Part shown: positions 1-7,455 of the stretch, piece after piece | Layout: every line of letters begins with the position of its first letter | Numbering within the stretch: the stretch's first letter is position 1 | Source of the DNA: Bacteroidota bacterium | GTDB taxonomy: Bacteria; Bacteroidota; Bacteroidia; Flavobacteriales; Weeksellaceae | Assembly (NCBI GenBank): GCA_023458415.1 | Contig: JAEWZO010000002.1 | Location: 36,681 to 100,680, forward strand | Direction of reading: 5' to 3' | DNA length: 64,000 nucleotides | Notes under the pieces: model-generated | Databases searched by the model: none | Told to the model about the DNA's origin: nothing | Seen by the model: only the letters and a program-made list of their open reading frames with translations | Position numbers and translations under genes: made by a program

Positions 1-235
1 CCAAAACGCCCATTTCGCCCAATTTACGCATACATTCTTCAGTCAATGCATAATCTTTATGTTCGAAACGTTCGTGGTGAGGAACTACTTCTCTGTCAAT
101 AAATTCGCGAATGGAATCGCGAAGCATTTTCTGTTCTTCGGAAAGTTCTTCCAGTGAAAAGATGTCGGCTGCCGGAGTTTCAGTAATCAGGAAATCCCCG
201 CCGATCAGTGATTTTTTAGTTGTTGTATCGCTCAT
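1..235 (-). CDS. acyl-CoA dehydrogenase, N-terminal part (cut by window edge)
   Basis: The minus strand from an ATG at 235 reads open to the window edge (78 codons). The protein begins MSDTTTKKSLIGGDF and continues with SLEELSEEQKMLRDSIREF and ECMRKLGEMGVL, the typical N-terminal helical domain of acyl-CoA dehydrogenases (FAD-dependent alpha,beta-dehydrogenation of acyl-CoA, electrons passed to ETF). The extra N-terminal ~25 residues resemble the long-chain acyl-CoA dehydrogenases that sit at the end of Bacteroidota fad operons. It is the last visible gene of the marR-fadN-fadA operon, 75 bp after the four-helix-bundle gene. The catalytic Glu lies outside the window, so substrate length cannot be judged. 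Confidence 0.85.
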   Translation of the reverse strand, partial: MSDTTTKKSLIGGDFLITETPAADIFSLEELSEEQKMLRDSIREFIDREVVPHHERFEHKDYALTEECMRKLGEMGVL

Positions 236-262
236 TTTTTTAAGATTTTAGATTTTGAGAGG

Positions 263-706
263 AAAGAGAAAAGAGTAAAGACTTACTAACTCTCTTTCCT
301 AACTATGATATTATACCAGGGTTTTTTGAAATCCCGAAACCATTTTCTGTAATTCCGTGATTTGATTATCAAGTACTTCAACGTTTTCCTTTTTAATAAA
401 ATTTCTTCGTGAAGAAATGATGACTTGAGTCTGCATTTCATAAAGAGAACCCTGACTAATTTCCAGAAATCTGTTGAAATCCTTGTTTGAACTTCTGCTT
501 GATCCTTCAGCAATGTTTGATGGTACAGATACTGCACATCTGCGAAGTTGAGACTTCAACCCGAATTCTTCTGATTTTGGAAAAGTTTCCGTTTCCTCAT
601 AAATATCAACAGCTAAATCAATGGATTTATTCCATATGCCCAGGTTCTTGAAATTATGTTTCATCTGAATTCGGTTTTCGTTATTAGTCTATGTTCTTTT
701 CTCTTT
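263..706. repeat. inverted repeats bracketing the four-helix-bundle gene
   Basis: A 23-bp purine-rich sequence at 263-285 (core AAAGAGAAAAGA, then ...AGACTTA) recurs in inverted orientation at 684-706 (TTAGTCTATGTTCTTTTCTCTTT read on plus), with 19 of 23 positions matching by my alignment. The two arms lie just outside the small gene at 311-664. A further 10-bp inverted match (AGGAAAGAGA at 260-269 with TCTCTTTCCT at 291-300) makes a local hairpin at the left arm. This is seen directly; whether it marks a mobile cassette is inference. Confidence 0.5.
311..664 (-). CDS. four helix bundle protein (S23/IVP-like family)
   Basis: 117 aa, beginning MKHNFKNLGIWNKSIDLA and containing the family signature FPKSEEFGLKSQLRRCAVS followed by VPSNIAEGSSR. 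This matches the small four-helix-bundle family first known from proteins encoded in 23S rRNA intervening sequences and distantly related to Avd proteins of diversity-generating retroelements. The biochemical role of free-standing members is unknown; a nucleic-acid-binding role is often suggested. It lies between the thiolase and acyl-CoA dehydrogenase genes of a beta-oxidation operon, where it has no obvious business, and is flanked by inverted repeats (263-285, 684-706). An antisense open frame at 286-537 is considered a shadow. Confidence 0.85.
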   Translation of the reverse strand: MKHNFKNLGIWNKSIDLAVDIYEETETFPKSEEFGLKSQLRRCAVSVPSNIAEGSSRSSNKDFNRFLEISQGSLYEMQTQVIISSRRNFIKKENVEVLDNQITELQKMVSGFQKTLV

Positions 707-718
707 ATTCTTGCTTCT

Positions 719-1900
719 CTAAAGAAGTTCAAAAATTGAAGCTGCGCCCTGTCCGGTTCCTACACACATTGTTACCATTCCGTACTTGTTGCCGCGCTTT
801 CTCATTTCATCAAGAAGCTGAACGGTCAGTTTTGTTCCGGTACAACCCAGCGGGTGACCAAGTGCAATTGCACCTCCGTTTACGTTCACGATGTCTTTGT
901 TAAGGTCAAGTTCTTTCTGAATGGCTACCGATTGAGAAGCAAAAGCTTCGTTCAGTTCAATCAGGTCGATGTCTTTCAGTTCAAGTCCGGCCTGTTTCAA
1001 AGCTTTTGGAATCGCGTAGATTGGACCCATTCCCATAATTCTTGGTTCAAGACCTGCAGCTGCGTAAGAAACCAGTCTTGCTTCCGGTTCCAGACCGAGT
1101 TCTTTCACCATTTCTTCAGACATTACCACTACGAAAGCAGCGCCGTCCGACATTTGTGAAGAGTTTCCGGCGGTAACCGAACCTCCGTTGGCGAAAACCG
1201 GACGAAGTTTTGCAAGACCTTGCAGAGAAGTGTCTTTTCTTGGACCTTCATCAACCGTGAAATCGAATTTCTTGGTTTGCATTTTCTGGTTTTCATCCAG
1301 GAAGTTGTATTCCACAGGAATCGGAACAATCTGATTGGCAAATTTTCCTTCTTCCAGCGCTTTCAAAGCTTTCTGGTGAGAATTGAATGCGAATTCGTCC
1401 TGCTCCTCACGGGAAATTTTATACTGATTCGCCACTGCTTCAGCAGTGTAGCCCATTCCCCAGTAATAATCAGGGTTGGTTTTTGCCACATCTGTTTCAG
1501 GAACCGGTTTGTAACCGCCCATCGGAATGTAACTCATAGATTCGGTTCCACCTGCAATGATGCAGTCGGCCATTCCTGCCTGAATTTTCGCAGAAGCAAT
1601 CGCAATCGCTTCAGAACCGGATGCACAGTATCTGTTTACGGTAACTCCCGGAACTTTGTCAGTCTGAAGTCCCATCAGGGAAATCAAGCGCGCAACATTC
1701 AGTCCCTGTTCTGCTTCTGGCATTGCGTTTCCAACGATCAGGTCGTCAATTCTGTTTTTGTCTAACTGTGGCAGTTCAGCCATCAGCTTTTCGATAACGG
1801 TAGCCGCCATCACATCAGGTCGTGTGAAGCGCAGGGAACCTTTCGGTGCTTTTCCTACCGCTGTTCTGTATCCTTTAACTATATATGCTGTATTTGACAT
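719..1900 (-). CDS. fadA: acetyl-CoA C-acyltransferase (3-ketoacyl-CoA thiolase)
   Basis: 393 aa, the usual length for thiolase family enzymes, which cleave 3-ketoacyl-CoA with CoA to give acetyl-CoA and a shortened acyl-CoA. The nucleophilic Cys is Cys92 in VNRYCASGSEA, the catalytic His is in GHPLGCTGTK (~348-357), and the second Cys is Cys379 in MCVGTGQGA. It begins 21 bp after the stop of the upstream hydratase/dehydrogenase gene, so the two encode the FadA- and FadB-type subunits of one beta-oxidation operon headed by a MarR regulator. The second thiolase at 51.2-52.4 kb has a different sequence and is probably the acetoacetyl-CoA-type enzyme. Confidence 0.95.
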   Translation of the reverse strand: MSNTAYIVKGYRTAVGKAPKGSLRFTRPDVMAATVIEKLMAELPQLDKNRIDDLIVGNAMPEAEQGLNVARLISLMGLQTDKVPGVTVNRYCASGSEAIAIASAKIQAGMADCIIAGGTESMSYIPMGGYKPVPETDVAKTNPDYYWGMGYTAEAVANQYKISREEQDEFAFNSHQKALKALEEGKFANQIVPIPVEYNFLDENQKMQTKKFDFTVDEGPRKDTSLQGLAKLRPVFANGGSVTAGNSSQMSDGAAFVVVMSEEMVKELGLEPEARLVSYAAAGLEPRIMGMGPIYAIPKALKQAGLELKDIDLIELNEAFASQSVAIQKELDLNKDIVNVNGGAIALGHPLGCTGTKLTVQLLDEMRKRGNKYGMVTMCVGTGQGAASIFELL

Positions 1901-1921
1901 TTTTATCTAAATATTTAGTGA

Positions 1922-4315
1922 TTAGTTTCTCAGCGGTTTTCCATTCTGTAACATATACTGAATTCTCTCAAGCGTTTTTCTTTCACCGGTCAACGATAGG
2001 AAAGTTTCTCTTTCAAGGTTCAGCAGGTACTGTTCTGTTACGACAGTCGGTTCGGAAAGATTTCCACCCACCATCACATAGCCGAGTTTATCAGCGATTT
2101 TCTTGTCGTGTTCAGAAATGTAATTTCCGGCAAGCATCTGGTCGGTTCCAACGTAGAACATACCAAGCGCGTCTTTACCAAGAACGGTAACTTTCTGCTC
2201 TATTGGTTGTGTGTAACCCTGTTCTGCAAGGAGTTTTGCTACTTTTTTCGCTTCAGCAATCTGACGGTTTTTATCTACCACCACGATGTCTTTGTGCTGC
2301 TCCAGAATTCCCATATCGTAAGCTTCGTAAGCGGAAGTTGCTACTTTACCCATCGCGATGTTCATAAAGGCGTCGCGCAGACGGTTGGTTTTCACATCAT
2401 CTTTGTTGAATTCACGAGAAGTTCTCAAAGTAAGTTCTTTGGTTCCGCCACCGCCAGGAATTACACCAACTCCGGTTTCAACCAGTCCGATGTAAGTTTC
2501 AGCTGCTGCAACCACTCTGTCGGCGTGCATCGTCATTTCGCAACCGCCTCCTAAAGTCATTCCGAAAGGTGCAACCACCACAGGAACAGAAGAGTAACGA
2601 ACTCTCATCATTGATTTCTGGAAGTAAGCAATCGCCATATTCAGATCATCCCAATCCTGGTCAATTGCCATCATCAGAATCATTGCGAGGTTGGCTCCAA
2701 CGGAGAAATTCGCTCCCTGATTTCCAACAACAAGTCCGTCATATTCTTTTTCAGCAAGGTCGATGGCGCGGTTCAGTCCGTCAAGAACGCCACCTCCAAG
2801 GGAGTTCATTTTGGAACGGATTTCAAAGTTGATGATACCGTCGCCCAGATCCTGAATGGCAGATTCGGAGTTGCTCCAAAGTGTTTTATCTTTTCTGATA
2901 TTGTCGAGGATGATGAATGCGTCCTGTCCGGGAATATCAGCGTAATTTGATTTGGTTTGATCGAAGAAAATCTTGTGACCTTTCTCGTTTACTTTGTAGA
3001 AAGATTCCACATTTTTTACCCAGTCTGAAACTTCGTACCCGGCTTCTTTAGCCAGCTCAATTCCTTTCTGAACGCCAACTGCATCCCAGATTTCGAAAGG
3101 ACCGTTTTCCCAGCCGAAACCTGCGCGCATTGCATCATCGATTTTGTAAACCTCGTCGGAAATTTCAGGAACTTTATGCGAAACGTACGCGAAAAGAGCT
3201 CCAAAAGATTTTCTGTAAAGATCTCCGGCTTTGTCTTTTCCACCGATTAAAACTTTGAATCTGTCGATTGGCTTATCGATGTTTTTGGTCATTTCCAAAG
3301 TAGGGAAGCTGGATTTACCCTGAAGTTCGTACTCCATTGTATCCAGGTTCAGGCCGCGGATTTCGGATTTTCCTTCAGCGTTTTTCACTTTTTTGTAGAA
3401 ACCGCCATCCGTTTTGGAACCGAGCCATTTGTTATCCATCATTGTCTGGATGTAATCCGGCAGTTCGAAAACGTTGTTGAAATTGTTGGCTTCAGCGCCG
3501 CTTGCGTGAACACCTTTTGCCACCATCACCAAAGTATCGAGACCAACAACGTCTGCAGTTCTGAACGTTGCAGATTTCGGACGCCCAATTACAGGACCAG
3601 TTAATTTATCGATGTCGGTTACATTCAGACCAAGGTTTTTCACTTCGTGAAGAAGGTTCATCATCGAGAAAACCCCGATTCTGTTGGCGATGAACGCAGG
3701 AGTATCTTTTGCAAGAACGGTAGTTTTACCCAGCATTTTCGCACCGTAATCCATATAGAACTGTGCGATTTCCGGATCGGTATCCTTGGTTGGAATTACT
3801 TCTAATAAAGGAAGATATCTCACCGGATTGAAGAAGTGCGTACCTGCGAAATATTTCTTGAAATCGTCGCTTCTGCCTTCTACAAGCATATTGATCGGAA
3901 TACCGGAAGTGTTGGATGAAACCAAAGTTCCCGGTTTTCTGAACTGCTCAATCTTTTCATACACCGATTTTTTGATGTCGAGTCTTTCAACTACCACCTC
4001 GATGATCCAGTCGGTGTTTTTGATTTTCGGCAGATCGTCATCAAAGTTTCCGATTTTGATTCTGTCGGCAAATTTCGGTGTGTAAAGCAGGGCAGGGCTT
4101 GCTTTTTTGAGTTTTTCAAAGTTTTCGGAAGCAATTCTGTTTCTTACGGCTTTGTCTTCTTTGGTCAGACCTTTTTTCTGTTCGGCTTCAGTCAGTTCAA
4201 AAGGCACGATATCCAGCAAAAGCACCTCTACACCAATGTTGGCGAAGTGCGCTGCAATACCGGAACCCATAATTCCTGAACCGAGAACCGTAACGTGTTT
4301 AATTCTGCGTTTCAT
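1922..4315 (-). CDS. 3-hydroxyacyl-CoA dehydrogenase / enoyl-CoA hydratase (FadN-type)
   Basis: 797 aa. The N-terminal half is the NAD-dependent 3-hydroxyacyl-CoA dehydrogenase: Rossmann motif VLGSGIMGSGIAAHF (~10-24), catalytic-type His160 in GTHFFNPVRY. The enoyl-CoA hydratase domain is C-terminal (~510-700), with GGGCEMTMHADR and the oxyanion/acid region GLVETGVGVIPGGGG. This order (dehydrogenase first, hydratase last) is that of Bacillus FadN, the reverse of E. coli FadB. It performs the hydration and oxidation steps of beta-oxidation before the thiolase encoded next. It starts 8 bp after marR, so it is translated from the same message and under the same operator. Confidence 0.93.
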   Translation of the reverse strand: MKRRIKHVTVLGSGIMGSGIAAHFANIGVEVLLLDIVPFELTEAEQKKGLTKEDKAVRNRIASENFEKLKKASPALLYTPKFADRIKIGNFDDDLPKIKNTDWIIEVVVERLDIKKSVYEKIEQFRKPGTLVSSNTSGIPINMLVEGRSDDFKKYFAGTHFFNPVRYLPLLEVIPTKDTDPEIAQFYMDYGAKMLGKTTVLAKDTPAFIANRIGVFSMMNLLHEVKNLGLNVTDIDKLTGPVIGRPKSATFRTADVVGLDTLVMVAKGVHASGAEANNFNNVFELPDYIQTMMDNKWLGSKTDGGFYKKVKNAEGKSEIRGLNLDTMEYELQGKSSFPTLEMTKNIDKPIDRFKVLIGGKDKAGDLYRKSFGALFAYVSHKVPEISDEVYKIDDAMRAGFGWENGPFEIWDAVGVQKGIELAKEAGYEVSDWVKNVESFYKVNEKGHKIFFDQTKSNYADIPGQDAFIILDNIRKDKTLWSNSESAIQDLGDGIINFEIRSKMNSLGGGVLDGLNRAIDLAEKEYDGLVVGNQGANFSVGANLAMILMMAIDQDWDDLNMAIAYFQKSMMRVRYSSVPVVVAPFGMTLGGGCEMTMHADRVVAAAETYIGLVETGVGVIPGGGGTKELTLRTSREFNKDDVKTNRLRDAFMNIAMGKVATSAYEAYDMGILEQHKDIVVVDKNRQIAEAKKVAKLLAEQGYTQPIEQKVTVLGKDALGMFYVGTDQMLAGNYISEHDKKIADKLGYVMVGGNLSEPTVVTEQYLLNLERETFLSLTGERKTLERIQYMLQNGKPLRN

Positions 4316-4323
4316 TTAATATT

Positions 4324-4770
4324 TTATTTTTTCTTATTTAGTTCTGCTGTAATTTTCTGAATTTCGGACATCACCTCGCGGAAAGTTTCCAGTTTTTCTT
4401 TTGGAATTCTGTCGGTAATAGCTTTGTTAAAATTCAGAACCACTTCCTTAGAAATATTTCTTGAATTGAGTCCTTTCTCGGTAAGCTTAATGATTACTTC
4501 ACGCTTATCTGTCGTGGTTTTCTCTTTATAGATATATCCATTGTCCTCCAGAAGTTTAATAATTCTGGTAAGCGAAGTAGGTTCAATCGCCATTTTAGGA
4601 CCTAAATTGGTACTTCTTGTGCCATCTTTCGGATCAATTTTTAAAAGCGTAAGACTTTGCACTACAGTGGCATCATGATCCTGCGCCAAATCGGTGTACA
4701 TTTTGGAAACAGCCAACCAGGTCTGCTTCAGGATCAGATCTATTTCAATCTTGTCGTCTTTGTTTTCCAT
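4324..4770 (-). CDS. MarR family transcriptional regulator of the fad operon
   Basis: 148 aa from the ATG at 4770 (MENKDDKIEIDLILKQ). It has a winged-helix layout: recognition-helix region with PTSLTRIIKLLEDNGYI, and wing with TTDKREVIIKLTEKG, as in MarR/SlyA dimeric repressors that respond to ligands, probably acyl-CoAs here. An in-frame upstream start at 4824 would place the N-terminus over the operator and the -7 element (4793-4800), so I reject it. First gene of the operon with fadN and fadA. Palindromes TATGCATGCATA at 4809-4820 and 4893-4904 in its promoter, and one before etfBA, are its likely binding sites (inference). Confidence 0.9.
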   Translation of the reverse strand: MENKDDKIEIDLILKQTWLAVSKMYTDLAQDHDATVVQSLTLLKIDPKDGTRSTNLGPKMAIEPTSLTRIIKLLEDNGYIYKEKTTTDKREVIIKLTEKGLNSRNISKEVVLNFNKAITDRIPKEKLETFREVMSEIQKITAELNKKK

Positions 4771-4792
4771 AATTTTTCGTTTGTCGTCTTTC

Positions 4793-4800
4793 CAAATATA
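4793..4800 (-). promoter_or_regulatory. -7 element of the marR-fad operon promoter
   Basis: On the minus strand this reads TATATTTG, an exact match to the Bacteroidota -7 consensus TAnnTTTG, ending 22 bp before the marR start at 4770. The operator at 4809-4820 lies 8 bp upstream of it, inside the spacer towards the -33 region. Confidence 0.75.
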
Positions 4801-4808
4801 AAAACTAT

Positions 4809-4820
4809 TATGCATGCATA
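4809..4820. promoter_or_regulatory. palindromic operator 1 (TATGCATGCATA), proximal
   Basis: Perfect 12-bp palindrome, extended to 14 bp as TTATGCATGCATAA (4808-4821). It fills the spacer between the -33 and -7 regions of the marR-fad promoter, a placement that would block RNA polymerase. The identical core occurs at 4893-4904 and 16059-16070 and nowhere else that I found in the window. Confidence 0.7.
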
Positions 4821-4892
4821 ACATATTCTTTCTGTTAATTTTTTGTTAAACACTGACAGTCAACCTATTAAAAAATATGAAAAGCATAATAC

Positions 4893-4904
4893 TATGCATG
4901 CATA
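4893..4904. promoter_or_regulatory. palindromic operator 2 (TATGCATGCATA), distal
   Basis: A second perfect copy of the palindrome. Its centre is 84 bp from that of operator 1, which is eight turns of B-DNA at 10.5 bp per turn, so both sites face the same side of the helix. It sits between the stop of the ABC ATPase gene (4935) and the fad promoter. Confidence 0.7.
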
Positions 4905-4934
4905 ATATTTCTAAGAAGCGGAGAAAATGTAGAA

Positions 4935-5858
4935 TTAGTGAAGGTTTTGAACTATTTTCTGAATATCAGCAAAATTATTTGCGAATTGTTGAAATTTTTC
5001 ACCAGAAATCTCCCAAATTTCATTCTGATAGATAAAATTATAGGACGACAGGTCTTTTTTGAAGTTTTTCTGTAGAAAAGAGTAGAGCAATTCTTTCTGA
5101 AAATCGGGAGCAGAAATCTTAGGACTCACAAAGCTTTCGTGAATATCAAAAAACTGCGGGTTGATTAGTTCTGGATTAGTAAGTAAAATGTCTTCAGCGA
5201 TGCCGCTCTGCATTGCTAAATTTTTAACGTACCAGATTTTATCGGAAAACTCTTTTGCCAAACGCCAGTCGTGCGAAGAAAAAAGAATCAGTTTGTTCTC
5301 TTTTTCAGCGAGATTTCTAAGTAATTTAAGGATGGTAATTTTGTTCTCTTCATCCAAATGAGTCGTTGGTTCATCGAGAATAATGACAGGTGAATTCTGA
5401 GCTAAAGCACGACCAATTAATGCTTTCTGGAGATTTCCGTCGGAAAGTTCGGAAAGTTGCCGGTTCCGGAAAGGCTGTAAATTTAAAGTCTCGATAATTT
5501 GTTCAACATCAGTTTTATCAGCTTCATTGATGTCAAAATAATACGGGTAATGAATGTATTTTCCGAAAGAAATCAGATCAAGAACATTATAACCGGAAGG
5601 AATTTTTGATTTTGAAAAAACTACAGCAATGTTTTCTGCGATTTCTTTCGCAGTGAATTTTTCCACACTTTTTCCTTTCAGCCACACTTCACCATCAAGA
5701 ATCGGAATCTGATTCAGGATACTTTTAATCAGCGTAGTTTTTCCGACACCATTGTTTCCAATTAAGAGACAGACTTCACCTAGATTCAAGGAAGCATTCC
5801 CACCTTTTATTAAAGGCGTGCTGTAACCGATGTCTGTATTTCTTAATTCTAAAAACAT
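4935..5858 (-). CDS. ABC transporter ATP-binding protein (FecE/BtuD-like)
   Basis: 307 aa. Walker A GNNGVGKT (34-41), signature LSDGN (138-142, in place of LSGGQ), Walker B VIILDEP (158-164), and the H-loop region LILFSSHDW. The sequence class is that of ATPases which drive FecCD/BtuC-type permeases for siderophores, heme or cobalamin. It starts 3 bp after the stop of the permease gene at 5862 and must be its partner. A C-terminal extension of about 80 residues after the core domain has no motif that I recognise. No substrate-binding protein or TonB receptor is adjacent, so the substrate is open. Confidence 0.9.
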   Translation of the reverse strand: MFLELRNTDIGYSTPLIKGGNASLNLGEVCLLIGNNGVGKTTLIKSILNQIPILDGEVWLKGKSVEKFTAKEIAENIAVVFSKSKIPSGYNVLDLISFGKYIHYPYYFDINEADKTDVEQIIETLNLQPFRNRQLSELSDGNLQKALIGRALAQNSPVIILDEPTTHLDEENKITILKLLRNLAEKENKLILFSSHDWRLAKEFSDKIWYVKNLAMQSGIAEDILLTNPELINPQFFDIHESFVSPKISAPDFQKELLYSFLQKNFKKDLSSYNFIYQNEIWEISGEKFQQFANNFADIQKIVQNLH

Positions 5859-5861
5859 TTG

Positions 5862-6830
5862 CTAATATCTACTTTTCAAAAGCATCATCAAAATCACCGG
5901 AATTCCGAATAAGGAAGTAATAACATTGAGTGGAAATTGTGACAATTCAGATAAAACTGAAAAAACTTCCATAATTAAAATTCCTAAAATCATATTTAAA
6001 ATCCACTGTTGCCATAGTTTTGCCGGATTATAAATGATTCTGCAGAAATGCGGAACCACAATCCCGATAAAAAGAACAGGTCCTAAGAACGCTGTAACCG
6101 AGGCCGAAAGTACAGATGACGCAATAATGATGCTGTATTTCAAAGCATTTAAGTTCACGCCAAAAGTCTGTGCGTAAGAAGTTCCCAATGCATTTCCGAT
6201 TAAGGGTTTTATCGATTTAAAACTTAGAATCAGTCCAATTACCACTAAAATTGAAAGAATTATTATCTGATTTCGCGAAACCGAATTATTCGCTCCAAAA
6301 CTCCACAAAATATAATTCTTCAAACTCTGGTTATCCGCATATAGCTGTAGAACCGAAATCACTGCTCCAGCCAAAGCTGAAACCAGGAAACCGAATATAA
6401 TAAGAAAAGATTTATCCTGAAATCGTTTAGAAAATGCCAACAATATGAGCATCAACAAAAGACCTCCCAAAACTGCTGAAAAACTTAGAAAACTGTTTTG
6501 CAAAAATTCAGGTAAAGCGAGATTGTGCGAGAAAAAAATATAAAAAGCAACACTCAAACTCGCTACAGAAGTGATCCCCAAAACAGAAGGTCCTGCCAAA
6601 GGATTTTGAAAATATTCCTGAAGCAGGAATCCGGAAGTCGGAATGGAGATTCCGGCCAGAAGCATAACCAAAACGCGATTAATCCTGAAATCTGCGATTT
6701 GGGAATGATCCGTTCTTGAAAAAAAATCGGAAAAATTAAGCTCAATAAATCCTGTATTCAGGTTGATGATGATGGACAAAACAACGCCCAAAATCAGCAG
6801 AATACAGAGTGTGCGGAATTTAGTTGACAT
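5862..6830 (-). CDS. FecCD family ABC transporter permease
   Basis: 322 aa, strongly hydrophobic with about nine membrane segments. Family features are visible: RINRVLVMLLAGISIPTSGF near the N-terminus, NPLAGPSVLGITSVASLSVA, GPVLFIGIVVPHFCRI, and a C-terminal FPLNVITSLFGIPVILMML. These place it with BtuC/FecD-type inner-membrane permeases for iron-siderophore, heme or vitamin B12. Its start overlaps the end of the TlpA-like lipoprotein gene by 11 bp, and its stop is 3 bp before the ATPase gene, so all three are one operon. Its N-terminal glycine-rich motifs match the family; the transported compound is not deducible. Confidence 0.9.
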   Translation of the reverse strand: MSTKFRTLCILLILGVVLSIIINLNTGFIELNFSDFFSRTDHSQIADFRINRVLVMLLAGISIPTSGFLLQEYFQNPLAGPSVLGITSVASLSVAFYIFFSHNLALPEFLQNSFLSFSAVLGGLLLMLILLAFSKRFQDKSFLIIFGFLVSALAGAVISVLQLYADNQSLKNYILWSFGANNSVSRNQIIILSILVVIGLILSFKSIKPLIGNALGTSYAQTFGVNLNALKYSIIIASSVLSASVTAFLGPVLFIGIVVPHFCRIIYNPAKLWQQWILNMILGILIMEVFSVLSELSQFPLNVITSLFGIPVILMMLLKSRY

Positions 6831-7422
6831 TTGCAGAATCTACTGCAGGTGGAAGTAACGCGTTCATTTTTGCTTCAAGCATGGCTTTGCTCATCGCACC
6901 GATAGTTTCATCGGAAACATTTCCTCTTTTCATAACAGTAAAAGGAATTGAACCGCCGTCCCACTGCTTAAAATTATTGGCAAAAAATTCCGGAGAAAGT
7001 GCCGCACCATCCAGTAAAACAGTATTTCCGGAAATTCCGTGCTCTTCTGTAAATTCTTTAACGGTAACGTCCCATTCAGCTCTGTCATCGACGCTTACGA
7101 AAGTAAATTTTACAGGCTGATATTTGGTTCTTGCCATTTTTTCGGTGAAGTGCGGAAGTTCACGAATGCATGGCCCACACCACGTTGCAAAAAAATTGGT
7201 TACGTATAAAGTATCGTTTTCTTTAGGTTTCAGGAATTCTGCAGCCTGTTCCGGAGAAAACTCAATTTTTCTGAACGGAATTACTGTGGAAACCACTTCA
7301 TTGCTTTCCGGAACTGTTACGGAATCTACAGTAAAATCTTCAGTGTTTTCAGTAACCTGTGTATCTTTTTTACAACTGACCAATGTCACTGCAAACAACA
7401 ATGCCGGGATAACAATTTTCAT
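6820..7422 (-). CDS. TlpA/ResA-like thioredoxin-fold lipoprotein
   Basis: 200 aa. A lipoprotein signal peptide ends at Cys17 (AVTLVSCKK), followed by an acidic linker. The thioredoxin-like domain has FFATWCGPC with the CxxC pair at 82-85, and the cis-Pro region SIPFTVMKRG. Such proteins act outside the cytoplasmic membrane as thiol-disulfide reductases. The gene overlaps the FecCD-type permease by 11 bp, tight coupling that suggests a role with that transporter, for example keeping a metal or cofactor reduced; this is inference. Only 33 bp separate it from the divergent oxidoreductase gene at 7456. Confidence 0.88.
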   Translation of the reverse strand: MKIVIPALLFAVTLVSCKKDTQVTENTEDFTVDSVTVPESNEVVSTVIPFRKIEFSPEQAAEFLKPKENDTLYVTNFFATWCGPCIRELPHFTEKMARTKYQPVKFTFVSVDDRAEWDVTVKEFTEEHGISGNTVLLDGAALSPEFFANNFKQWDGGSIPFTVMKRGNVSDETIGAMSKAMLEAKMNALLPPAVDSANVN

Positions 7423-7433
7423 ATTATTTTTTC

Positions 7434-7441
7434 TATTTTTG
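7434..7441 (+). promoter_or_regulatory. -7 element before the PaaE-like reductase
   Basis: TATTTTTG matches TAnnTTTG and ends 14 bp before the ATG at 7456, within the 33-bp divergent intergenic gap. The -33 region would fall in the start of the tlpA-like gene. Confidence 0.5.
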
Positions 7442-7455
7442 AATCTGCAATTATT

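Noticed and set aside
286..537. Plus-strand or alternate-frame small genes around the four-helix-bundle gene
   Set aside because: The frames overlap the family-matching gene on the same span and show no recognisable motif.
1220..1765. 181-aa open frame antisense to the fadA thiolase
   Set aside because: It is the opposite strand of an obvious thiolase gene with no recognisable motif, no promoter and Phe/Ser/Arg-rich text typical of antisense frames.
4770..4824. Longer N-terminus for the MarR protein
   Set aside because: The extra codons lie across the -7 element and the operator palindrome, and the added residues (MLCMHNSFYIW) do not fit the family.
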